5,895 bases of DNA from Alphaproteobacteria bacterium (GTDB lineage Bacteria > Pseudomonadota > Alphaproteobacteria > Caulobacterales > Parvularculaceae). The translations under genes were made by a program, and so were the position numbers. Below, in pieces: positions 1 to 5,572 of this stretch (positions are counted from its first letter, which is position 1; every line of letters begins with the position of its first letter). A model generated the notes under the pieces. It saw only the letters and a program-made list of their open reading frames with translations, searched no databases and was not told the DNA's origin. Location of the stretch: assembly GCA_030428745.1 (NCBI GenBank), contig JAUIEG010000184.1, positions 1 through 5,895 on the forward strand, in the 5' to 3' direction.

Positions 1-1
1 T

Positions 2-565
2 GTAACGCAAAACCCGCTCGACGTACCCGACAGCGTCTCCAGCCAGCTTGGCAACAGGGTGCAGCACGCCCTGCGCGCCTACACCCCCCGCGAACAACGC
101 GTCGTCAAAGCCGCTGCTGACACCTTCCGGCCAAACCCCGCCTTTGACACATTAGAGGTCATCACCCAGCTCGGCATCGGCGAGGCCCTGGTCTCGACCC
201 TTGAGAGCAAGGGCGCGCCGGGCGTCGTCCAGCGCACGCTGATCCGCCCGCCGTCATCACGCATGGGACCGCTTACCGCCGCCGAACGTAAAAGCGTTCT
301 GCGCTATTCCGACATGGCCGATAAATATGACGACATGATCGACCGTGAATCCGCCTATGAAATCCTGAAAGAACGGGCGGAGCAGCGGGCCGAAGCGGAA
401 GAAAAAGCCCGAGAGAAAGAAGCAAAGAAAAAAACTTCCGGGCGAAAAACCACCCGGCGCCGTTCCAACCGCCAGACTGTGAGCGAAGCCGCTTTCAAAA
501 CCGCCGCAAGGACGCTTGCCCGCGAGCTTGTGCGCGGCGTTCTCGGCAGCCTGAAGCGGCGCTGA
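2..565 (+). CDS. HerA-like / DUF853 (YjgR-type) ATPase, C-terminal part (5' end outside window)
   Basis: The reading frame is open to the left edge, so this is the last 187 residues of a longer protein. An internal GTG at 59 is not the real start, because the residues before it (VTQNPLDVPDSVSSQLGNR) are also typical of the family. Recognisable family blocks are TQNPLDVPD, LGNRVQHALRAYTPREQ, TLEVITQLGIGEALVS and the RSSRMGPLT-like stretch PPSSRMGPLT. A charged segment, probably a helix or coiled coil (about nt 350-430, Glu/Lys/Arg/Ala rich), follows, then a very basic linker and a conserved-looking tail ending ELVRGVLGSLKRR. Family members are cytoplasmic P-loop ATPases related to HerA/FtsK. 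Their cellular role is poorly defined. The Walker motifs would lie upstream and are not visible here. The CPBP protease gene starts 1 nt after this stop, which suggests an operon. Family assignment is confident; function is not. Confidence 0.9.
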   Translation, partial: VTQNPLDVPDSVSSQLGNRVQHALRAYTPREQRVVKAAADTFRPNPAFDTLEVITQLGIGEALVSTLESKGAPGVVQRTLIRPPSSRMGPLTAAERKSVLRYSDMADKYDDMIDRESAYEILKERAEQRAEAEEKAREKEAKKKTSGRKTTRRRSNRQTVSEAAFKTAARTLARELVRGVLGSLKRR

Positions 566-566
566 A

Positions 567-1172
567 ATGGCGGAGGAAACCTCTCCATCGGAAGAGCGCA
601 CCTTTCTAGTCGTGATCGGCGGCACGGCGCTCATGGGATTGGCCGCGATTGGCTTGAGCTTTGTTTTTAAAACGCCGCTTGGCCCGCAACTCGCGCTGGA
701 CATCAACGCCATTTTAATCGGCGTCATCGCAACCACGCCGCTCGCCGCTTTTCTCTGGTGGTTTTCCAACACGACGCTGGAGCATTTCGCGTCTTTCCGC
801 CGCTCCCAGATCAAGTTCTTTTCCGAAATCGGCTTTTCCTTCACGCCGCGCCGCATCGCTGTGATGGCGCTCGCGGCGGGAATTTCAGAAGAGCTATTGT
901 TCCGCGGCGTTTTGCAGACATGGGGCGCCGGCTTTGCACCGGAAGTGCTGGTGATCATTCTCACCAACATGCTCTTTGGCATGATGCACATGCGCACGGC
1001 GCTTTACGCCGTCATCGCGGGCCTCGTCGGCATGTATCTCGGTTTTCTTTACATGCTGACAGACAATCTTCTGGCGCCGATTGCAGCCCATGCACTTTAT
1101 GACGCCGTGGCGCTTGAATATACGCGCCGCGCCGTTTCTCATTATAATCTTGAAACCGGCGCCGAGCTTTAG
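567..1172 (+). CDS. CPBP family intramembrane glutamic-type protease (CAAX protease / Abi-like)
   Basis: A 201-residue polytopic membrane protein carrying the CPBP (CAAX protease and bacteriocin-processing) signature. Motif 1 is the EExxxR site E108-E109-x3-R113 within ISEELLFRG. Motif 2 is FGMMH with H141. Motif 3 is HALYD with H175 and D179. All expected catalytic or metal-site residues are present, so the enzyme looks intact. Hydrophobic segments are seen at about residues 13-34, 44-66, 95-116, 125-145, 145-166 and 167-185. In this family the catalytic residues lie within the membrane helices. The substrate is unknown: family members cleave prenylated or other membrane peptides, or are linked to bacteriocin maturation or immunity, and many bacterial members have no assigned job. 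The ATG lies 1 nt after the upstream HerA-like stop, with no strong Shine-Dalgarno, so translation is probably coupled to the upstream gene. The 3' end overlaps the facing Nudix gene by 4 nt. Confidence 0.93.
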   Translation: MAEETSPSEERTFLVVIGGTALMGLAAIGLSFVFKTPLGPQLALDINAILIGVIATTPLAAFLWWFSNTTLEHFASFRRSQIKFFSEIGFSFTPRRIAVMALAAGISEELLFRGVLQTWGAGFAPEVLVIILTNMLFGMMHMRTALYAVIAGLVGMYLGFLYMLTDNLLAPIAAHALYDAVALEYTRRAVSHYNLETGAEL

Positions 1173-1178
1173 CTGCGC
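1159..1178. repeat. Imperfect inverted repeat spanning the CPBP/Nudix stop codons
   Basis: GCGC at 1159-1162 and AGCT at 1165-1168 can pair with AGCT at 1171-1174 and GCGC at 1175-1178. Bases CG at 1163-1164 are unpaired and the apex is tiny. In practice the inner stem would be AGC/GCT closing a 4-nt loop. The repeat is centred on the TTAG stop overlap at 1169-1172. It has no following T-run on either strand, so it is not a standard Rho-independent terminator. It could be a weak 3'-end structure for both transcripts or simply chance in GC-rich DNA. Confidence 0.3.
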
Positions 1179-1948
1179 ATCGCGCTTTCCAGCGGTTCTT
1201 CCGTCACCGGATATCCCATATCGTCCGGAATAGTGAGAAACCGGGCGCCGTCGCGCTCAACAACGCGCGGCTCGACGAGACGAATCGTTCTTTCTTTTGC
1301 AAACCGAAACACATCGTCGGATGAGGCGCTCACATTCAACAGCTCCACATTGCGAGATGTCGGGAAAATCATTTTCCTCTTCCCCGCGTCGCGGTCCGCC
1401 AGCATGACCGATGGGGGCGCCCAGACAACATGGGTCGCCTCGCCGCCATCAGCTTCAGCGATTTGCGCCTCCGGCGTGCGCGCCGCAAAGAACCAGGTGT
1501 CGTAGCGGCGATGGCCCACGCCGGCGGGCGGGCGCCAGCGCGCGAAGAAATGCAGCTCATCCGAGGCAAGGCGAAGCCCTTCGCCCGCGATCATTTCAAG
1601 GAAAAGCGCGTCATTCTTTTCAACGCGCAAACGCCATGGGCCAAGCGCCGCCGCCTCATCGGCCCCGATCATAGCGCCGCCGCGCCGCGCCAGGAGAACG
1701 CCCGTTTCCTCAAACGCTTCGCGGATCGCCGCCACACGCGGCGCGAATTGCTCTTCCGGCGCCTGATCCACACCATCGCAATGGTCCCGCCAGTTCGGCG
1801 CATGGTCGCCAGTGTCGATACGACCGCCGGGAAACACCATGGCGCCGCCGGCGAACGCGATATTGGCGTGACGCACCACCATCAGCGTTTCGAAGCGGGG
1901 CTCGTCACGCAAAAGAATAATTGTCGCCGCAGGGATCGCATCACTCAT
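1169..1948 (-). CDS. NUDT19-like Nudix hydrolase
   Basis: A 259-residue predicted soluble hydrolase of X-linked nucleoside diphosphates. The Nudix box is present but split. FPGGR (39-43) opens it and R76-E77-A-F-E80-E81-T-G83-V closes it, the last part being the metal-binding REUxEExGU core. The spacing from the second Gly of FPGG to the core Arg is 34 residues where the classical box has 14, so about 20 residues are inserted. Insertions here are a trait of the NUDT19 (RP2p) type, whose mammalian member hydrolyses acyl-CoA and CoA diphosphate bonds. The later blocks LHFFARWRPP, RRYDTWFFAAR and FPTSRNVELL also fit that group. Substrate is therefore inferred as CoA-like or another nucleotide diphosphate, not demonstrated. 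The start codon lies inside the end of the upstream membrane-protein gene (8-nt overlap) without an evident ribosome site, which implies translational coupling. The 3' end overlaps the facing CPBP gene by 4 nt. Confidence 0.92.
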   Translation of the reverse strand: MSDAIPAATIILLRDEPRFETLMVVRHANIAFAGGAMVFPGGRIDTGDHAPNWRDHCDGVDQAPEEQFAPRVAAIREAFEETGVLLARRGGAMIGADEAAALGPWRLRVEKNDALFLEMIAGEGLRLASDELHFFARWRPPAGVGHRRYDTWFFAARTPEAQIAEADGGEATHVVWAPPSVMLADRDAGKRKMIFPTSRNVELLNVSASSDDVFRFAKERTIRLVEPRVVERDGARFLTIPDDMGYPVTEEPLESAMRS

Positions 1949-2333
1949 CGAAAAGGCCGTGCTTGCGCTTCATATCGGGGTGTTCTTTTCGGGCGCCCGT
2001 CACCCGGAGGGCGGCCAACCCGCCAAGCATTGTCGTCATGACCGCGCCCGGCCACAACAGCCACGACAGTGGATAGGAAAAAAGCGTAATCACAGCGGCG
2101 AGAAAAATCGCCGCGGCGCCAAGCACGCCCAACGGCGCCCAGCGCCTGCCAATGACAAGCGCCAGCAGCCCCGCCACAAACGCGCCGGCCAGCCAGCCAG
2201 TGAGCAGAAGCAATCCATAAACAGTCGCGCCGGGCGACGCGCCGAGGAGCGCCGCCCCGCCCCCTTCCACTGTTTTTGCAGCCGCAAGCCCGCCAATAAT
2301 GGCGACAATGACGGCGGCGAGCGATCTCAGCAT
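1941..2333 (-). CDS. Small hypothetical membrane protein, four predicted helices
   Basis: A 130-residue protein that I cannot assign to a named family. Four hydrophobic stretches are clear, at about residues 4-20 (possibly an uncleaved signal anchor), 36-62, 67-87 and 90-109. A short Arg/Lys/His-rich cytoplasmic-looking tail follows (VTGARKEHPDMKRKHGLFDE). Composition is rich in Ala, Gly and Leu. It has a good ribosome-binding site: AAAGGA on the - strand (plus-strand 2340-2345) lies 6 nt before the ATG, which supports this start. Its stop overlaps the start of the Nudix gene in ATGAGTGA, so the two form one unit with this gene first. That coupling suggests matched expression, but gives no clear function. 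It is probably an inner-membrane protein. Coding status is supported by the ribosome site, the coupled overlap and coherent membrane topology. Confidence 0.8.
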   Translation of the reverse strand: MLRSLAAVIVAIIGGLAAAKTVEGGGAALLGASPGATVYGLLLLTGWLAGAFVAGLLALVIGRRWAPLGVLGAAAIFLAAVITLFSYPLSWLLWPGAVMTTMLGGLAALRVTGARKEHPDMKRKHGLFDE

Positions 2334-2339
2334 GACTAG

Positions 2340-2345
2340 TCCTTT
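2340..2345 (-). promoter_or_regulatory. Ribosome-binding site of the small membrane protein
   Basis: Read on the - strand this is AAAGGA, 6 nt before the ATG that ends at 2333. It is the clearest Shine-Dalgarno in the window and fixes the start of the two-gene - strand unit. Confidence 0.6.
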
Positions 2346-2370
2346 CCCGTGCCTTTTAAACTCTCAATCG

Positions 2371-2394
2371 AAATGGAAAAGCCCAAATGGAAAA
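2371..2394. repeat. 10-bp direct repeat (AAATGGAAAA twice) upstream of recG
   Basis: AAATGGAAAA occurs at 2371-2380 and again at 2385-2394, separated by GCCC, giving a 14-bp period. It lies in the divergent gap between the small membrane protein and recG. The second copy contains the alternative upstream recG ATG at 2387. It could be a regulator half-site pair or a small tandem duplication. The sequence alone does not decide. Confidence 0.4.
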
Positions 2395-2422
2395 ACGCGG
2401 CAAACAGCGCTATCCAGTCTTC

Positions 2423-4507
2423 ATGCGGCCCGCCATTCTCAACCCCCTGTTTGCGGACATCACCGTCCTGACCGGCGTCGGGCCGAAGATCGCCGCATTG
2501 ATCGGCCGCACCGCCGGGCCGCGCATTGTCGACCTCCTCCTGACGCCGCCATCGGGGTTGGTGGACCGGTCTTTCCAGCCGAAAGTCGCCGAAGCGCCCG
2601 AGGGCCGTATCGTTACGCTGGAGGTCACGGTTGACCATCATGAGCCGCCCCCGAAAGGACGCCGGCTTCCTTATAAAATCACCTGTTCGGACGAAACCGG
2701 CTTTGTGACGCTCGTCTTTTTCCATGCGCGTGCGGATTACCTGACAAAGCAATTGCCCGAAGGCGCCCGCCGCCTTGTCTCCGGCAAGGTCGAAGACTTT
2801 AACGGCGCGCGCCAGATGACGCATCCCGATTATATCGCTGATCCGGCAAAGCCCGGCGAAATGCCGCTACACGAAGCGATCTATCCACTTACAGCCGGAC
2901 TGTCCGCGGCGGTCATGCGCAAGGCGGCGGTGCAGGCGGTTGCCCGTGCGCCCGATCTCGATGAATGGCAGGAGCCGACCTGGCTTGCGAAACATCACTG
3001 GCGAAACTGGAAAGATGCGATTGAAACCGTACACGCGCCGTCGGCGCAGGAGGAATTGTCGCTCCTGTCCCCGGCGCGCCAGCGGCTCGCCTATGATGAA
3101 CTTCTCGCCAATCAGCTGGCGCTTGCGCTCATCCGCAAGGCGCGCGTCAAAACAAGAGGCCGCGCCATCAAGGGCGACGGCAAGCGCATCGCCGTCGCCA
3201 AAAAGGCGCTGCCATTTTCGCTGACGGGCGCACAGACCGAGGCCTTGAAGGAAGTCTTTGCAGATATGCGCTCCAATGAACGCATGGTCCGGCTTCTCCA
3301 GGGCGATGTGGGTTCCGGCAAAACCATAGTCGCATTCTTCGCCATGCTCGGCGCCATAGAGGCGGGCGCGCAGGCGGCGTTGATGGCGCCGACGGAAATT
3401 CTCGCACGCCAGCATATGGAATCTCTTGCCGATCTCGCCGCCGCCACCGGCGTCAAAATGGAAATTCTGACAGGACGCGATAAAGGCGCAGTCCGCACGG
3501 AAAAACTCGGTCGCCTGAAAAACGGCGAGATCGATATTCTGATGGGCACGCACGCCCTCTTTCAGGAAGATGTTGAATTCAAGGATCTGGCGCTGGTCGT
3601 AATCGATGAACAGCATCGTTTCGGCGTGCGCCAGCGCATCGCACTCACCCAGAAAGGCCCGAAGCCCGACCTCCTCGTCATGACGGCGACGCCAATCCCG
3701 CGCACGCTGGCGCTCACCGCCTATGGCGATATGGAGCACAGCCGCATCACTGAAAAGCCGCCGGGGCGCAAGCCGGTGGACACGCGCGCCATCCCCATGA
3801 GCCGCCTTGATGAGATGATCGCGGCAGTCAAACGGGCTTCGGCGGAAGGCAATCAGGCCTATTGGGTGTGTCCTCTGGTCGAAGAGTCCGACATCATCGA
3901 TCTCACCGCCGCTGAGGAGCGGTTTGAAAGTTTAAAGGCAGTGCTGGGCGATCGCGTCGGACTGGTGCATGGGCGCATGTCGGGCCCTGACAAAGACGCC
4001 GTGATGGAAAAATTCTATCGCGGCGAGTTATCAGTCCTGATTGCAACAACGGTGATCGAGGTTGGCGTCAATGCGCCCAACGCAACGATCATGATCATCG
4101 AACACGCCGAACGCTTTGGCCTCGCCCAGCTTCACCAATTGCGCGGACGCGTGGGGCGCGGCGATAAAAAATCCAGTTGCATCCTCTTGTACAAACCGCC
4201 GCTTGGCGAAACGGCGAAAGCGCGCTTGAAAGTCTTGCGCGATACCGAGGACGGGTTCGTGATCGCCGAAGAGGATTTAAGACTTCGCGGGGCAGGTGAT
4301 TTTCTCGGCGCGGCGCAATCCGGGTTTCCCCGCTTTCGCCTGGCCGATATTGCCGTTCACGGAGAACTTCTGGCCGCCGCGCGTGACGATTCAAAAATGA
4401 TTATTGACCGCGATCCGGAACTCAGAACACCCCGGGGAGAAGCGCTGCGCACCCTGCTCTATCTTTTCAGCCGTGATGACGCGGTAAAACTGTTGAGCGC
4501 CGGTTAG
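2423..4507 (+). CDS. recG: ATP-dependent DNA helicase RecG
   Basis: Superfamily 2 helicase that remodels stalled forks and branch-migrates Holliday junctions; cytoplasmic. From this ATG it has 694 residues, close to the usual length of about 690. Domains are: an N-terminal helix-hairpin-like LTGVGPKIAALI (16-27); the wedge OB-fold, about 61-140; and a helicase core with Walker A GDVGSGKT (294-301), motif II DEQH (395-398), motif III TATP (421-424), a motif V region around TTVIEVGVNAPNA, and motif VI QLRGRVGRG (572-580). The C-terminal TRG region DLRLRGAGDFLGAAQSG starts at 618. All core motifs are intact. An in-frame ATG at 2387 would add 12 residues. I prefer 2423 because alphaproteobacterial RecG proteins typically begin MRPxxLxPLF, although neither start has a strong Shine-Dalgarno. 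The gene diverges from the small membrane-protein gene and overlaps the facing DUF502 gene by 4 nt at the stop. Confidence 0.97.
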   Translation: MRPAILNPLFADITVLTGVGPKIAALIGRTAGPRIVDLLLTPPSGLVDRSFQPKVAEAPEGRIVTLEVTVDHHEPPPKGRRLPYKITCSDETGFVTLVFFHARADYLTKQLPEGARRLVSGKVEDFNGARQMTHPDYIADPAKPGEMPLHEAIYPLTAGLSAAVMRKAAVQAVARAPDLDEWQEPTWLAKHHWRNWKDAIETVHAPSAQEELSLLSPARQRLAYDELLANQLALALIRKARVKTRGRAIKGDGKRIAVAKKALPFSLTGAQTEALKEVFADMRSNERMVRLLQGDVGSGKTIVAFFAMLGAIEAGAQAALMAPTEILARQHMESLADLAAATGVKMEILTGRDKGAVRTEKLGRLKNGEIDILMGTHALFQEDVEFKDLALVVIDEQHRFGVRQRIALTQKGPKPDLLVMTATPIPRTLALTAYGDMEHSRITEKPPGRKPVDTRAIPMSRLDEMIAAVKRASAEGNQAYWVCPLVEESDIIDLTAAEERFESLKAVLGDRVGLVHGRMSGPDKDAVMEKFYRGELSVLIATTVIEVGVNAPNATIMIIEHAERFGLAQLHQLRGRVGRGDKKSSCILLYKPPLGETAKARLKVLRDTEDGFVIAEEDLRLRGAGDFLGAAQSGFPRFRLADIAVHGELLAAARDDSKMIIDRDPELRTPRGEALRTLLYLFSRDDAVKLLSAG

Positions 4508-4532
4508 GCTTTCTTGCCGCCGAACAGGCGCT
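4496..4532. repeat. Imperfect inverted repeat spanning the recG/DUF502 stop codons
   Basis: AGCGCC at 4496-4501 is the exact reverse complement of GGCGCT at 4527-4532. Between them GTT (4503-4505) can pair with AAC (4523-4525), and GGC (4507-4509) with GCC (4516-4518) closing a TTTCTT loop. The structure encloses the TTAG stop overlap at 4504-4507. Only a short TTTC-like stretch follows on the + strand, and nothing U-rich directly follows on the - strand. It may be a weak bidirectional 3'-end structure, but it is not a classical intrinsic terminator. Confidence 0.3.
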
Positions 4533-5328
4533 TTCGCAACGGGCTTTTCTCGCCGCGCGCTTCATCCGCCAATTCTTCAAGTTTACGCGCCGCTTCGGCG
4601 CCGTCCGCATATTCCGGCGTGACGAGCCCCAGGGAAAAGACGACCTTCGCCGCTTCCTCCACAGTCATTTTGAGGATGCGCAGATCCTTGCGCGGTACAA
4701 AGAGAAGAAAGCCAGAAGTCGGGTTTGGCACAGTCGGGATAAAGATCGACGTCAGATGCTCACCCATATCATCAAGTTGCGCACGCACTTCGCCTTTGGT
4801 CTCGCCGACGACAAACGCCATCACCCAGGCGTCTTTACGCGGATATTCAACCAGCGCCACTTCCTTGAAAGACCGGTCCGACTGGCGCAGAGCCGTTTCA
4901 AAAACATTTTTGAAAAAGCCGAAAACATTGCGCACAACCGGGACGGATTCGAACAGACGTTCGCCTGCGCGAATGAATGAACGTCCAATGAAGTTTTTCG
5001 CAAATACCCCGATCAGGATAATAACGACAAAAGCAAGGAAAACGCCGAAGCCCGGAAAGAATTGTACAAAGGCTTCGTATTTGCTGTCGCCCACGGGAAG
5101 CGTGCGCTTAACGAAAGCGTCAAGATTAGCCATCGGCCCGGTGAAAAGGAGATAAAACAGCCAGATGGTAATGCCGATGGGCGCAACGACAGCGACCCCG
5201 GCCAGAAAATCCGACCACAGCCCCGCAAGAAAGCTCTGTTTTTTTGGCTGAATAAACGGCCCCTCGCCGCCCAGCGCATTACGCTTTGCGTGCGAATCCT
5301 TTGATTTCTCTTCGCTTTCTTCGTTCAT
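4504..5328 (-). CDS. DUF502 family inner-membrane protein
   Basis: A 274-residue protein of the DUF502 family, whose biochemical function is unknown. A hydrophilic N-terminal segment (1-34, rich in Glu, Lys and Ser) precedes two membrane helices at about 41-63 and 92-114. A soluble C-terminal domain follows. Family hallmarks are visible: FLAGVAVVAPIGITIW in helix 1, the VPVVRNVFGFFKNV block after helix 2 (129-142), the SFKEVALVEYPRKDAW strand, and the PTVPNPTSGFLLFVP motif (198-212). The C-terminus is a charged, basic tail. The chosen ATG has a weak AACAGG-type ribosome site just upstream on the - strand. DUF502 genes are, from memory, often found near recG in alphaproteobacteria, which fits this location. 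Here it faces recG and overlaps it by 4 nt. Family assignment is firm; the role (envelope-related is a common guess) is open. Confidence 0.93.
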   Translation of the reverse strand: MNEESEEKSKDSHAKRNALGGEGPFIQPKKQSFLAGLWSDFLAGVAVVAPIGITIWLFYLLFTGPMANLDAFVKRTLPVGDSKYEAFVQFFPGFGVFLAFVVIILIGVFAKNFIGRSFIRAGERLFESVPVVRNVFGFFKNVFETALRQSDRSFKEVALVEYPRKDAWVMAFVVGETKGEVRAQLDDMGEHLTSIFIPTVPNPTSGFLLFVPRKDLRILKMTVEEAAKVVFSLGLVTPEYADGAEAARKLEELADEARGEKSPLRKRLFGGKKA

Positions 5329-5478
5329 GCCTGTTTTCTCTGACCCGTGAGACGCGCCTACACCTCAACCATATGCGCAGCCTTTAGCCGCGACGCAAGA
5401 ACAGCCTGAGACCGCGACAGTTTCATGGCCGTGTCGAGGCGTTTTGATGCGGTCCGCCCCTCCCGCCCGGCAGGCCGG

Positions 5479-5509
5479 TTGATCTTCACGGCCGGGGCAA
5501 GGATAAGAT
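5479..5509 (+). promoter_or_regulatory. Possible sigma70-like promoter for galU (weak)
   Basis: TTGATC at 5479-5484 and TAAGAT at 5504-5509 each match the housekeeping consensus at four of six positions. The 19-bp spacing is longer than ideal. It would give a leader of roughly 55 nt before the galU ATG. The rest of the 244-bp divergent gap (5329-5572) holds GC-rich sequence with a short CCGGC-AG-GCCGG palindrome near 5467-5478. I see no convincing gene, riboswitch or terminator there. By elimination this gap should hold promoters for both DUF502 and galU. Confidence 0.2.
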
Positions 5510-5572
5510 CGAACAGCTATCAAAACCTTGATGGCCGCCGGAAATATTAACATCGAGATAACGGACCCCCTC

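Noticed and set aside
257..997. Long open frame on the - strand opposite the HerA-like tail and CPBP gene (246 codons)
   Set aside because: It is antisense to two genes with clear family motifs. Its translation has no recognisable domain and a composition typical of antisense frames in GC-rich DNA.
1..1172. HerA-like ATPase plus CPBP (Abi-like) protease as an antiphage system
   Set aside because: The ATPase tail matches the DUF853/YjgR type rather than the HerA partners of known defence systems. No nuclease, sensor or mobile context is present, and the neighbours are housekeeping genes.
1430..2041. 203-codon + strand open frame opposite the Nudix gene
   Set aside because: The Nudix motifs on the other strand are unambiguous, and this translation is an Arg-rich antisense product.
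2336..2824. 162-codon - strand open frame over the recG 5' end
   Set aside because: It is antisense to the RecG wedge domain, and would conflict with the well-supported ribosome site and start of the small membrane protein.
2867..3739. 290-codon open frame on the - strand inside recG
   Set aside because: It lies entirely opposite the RecG domains between the OB-fold and motif III. The translation is rich in Arg and His and has no domain, so it is a shadow of recG codon bias.
4514..5155. 213-codon + strand open frame opposite the DUF502 gene
   Set aside because: The DUF502 hallmarks lie on the - strand. The + strand translation is Ser/Arg/Thr rich and unlike any family.
5425..5550. 41-codon + strand open frame in the DUF502/galU gap
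   Set aside because: It has no ribosome site or recognisable motif, and is Arg-rich as expected of random GC-rich DNA.
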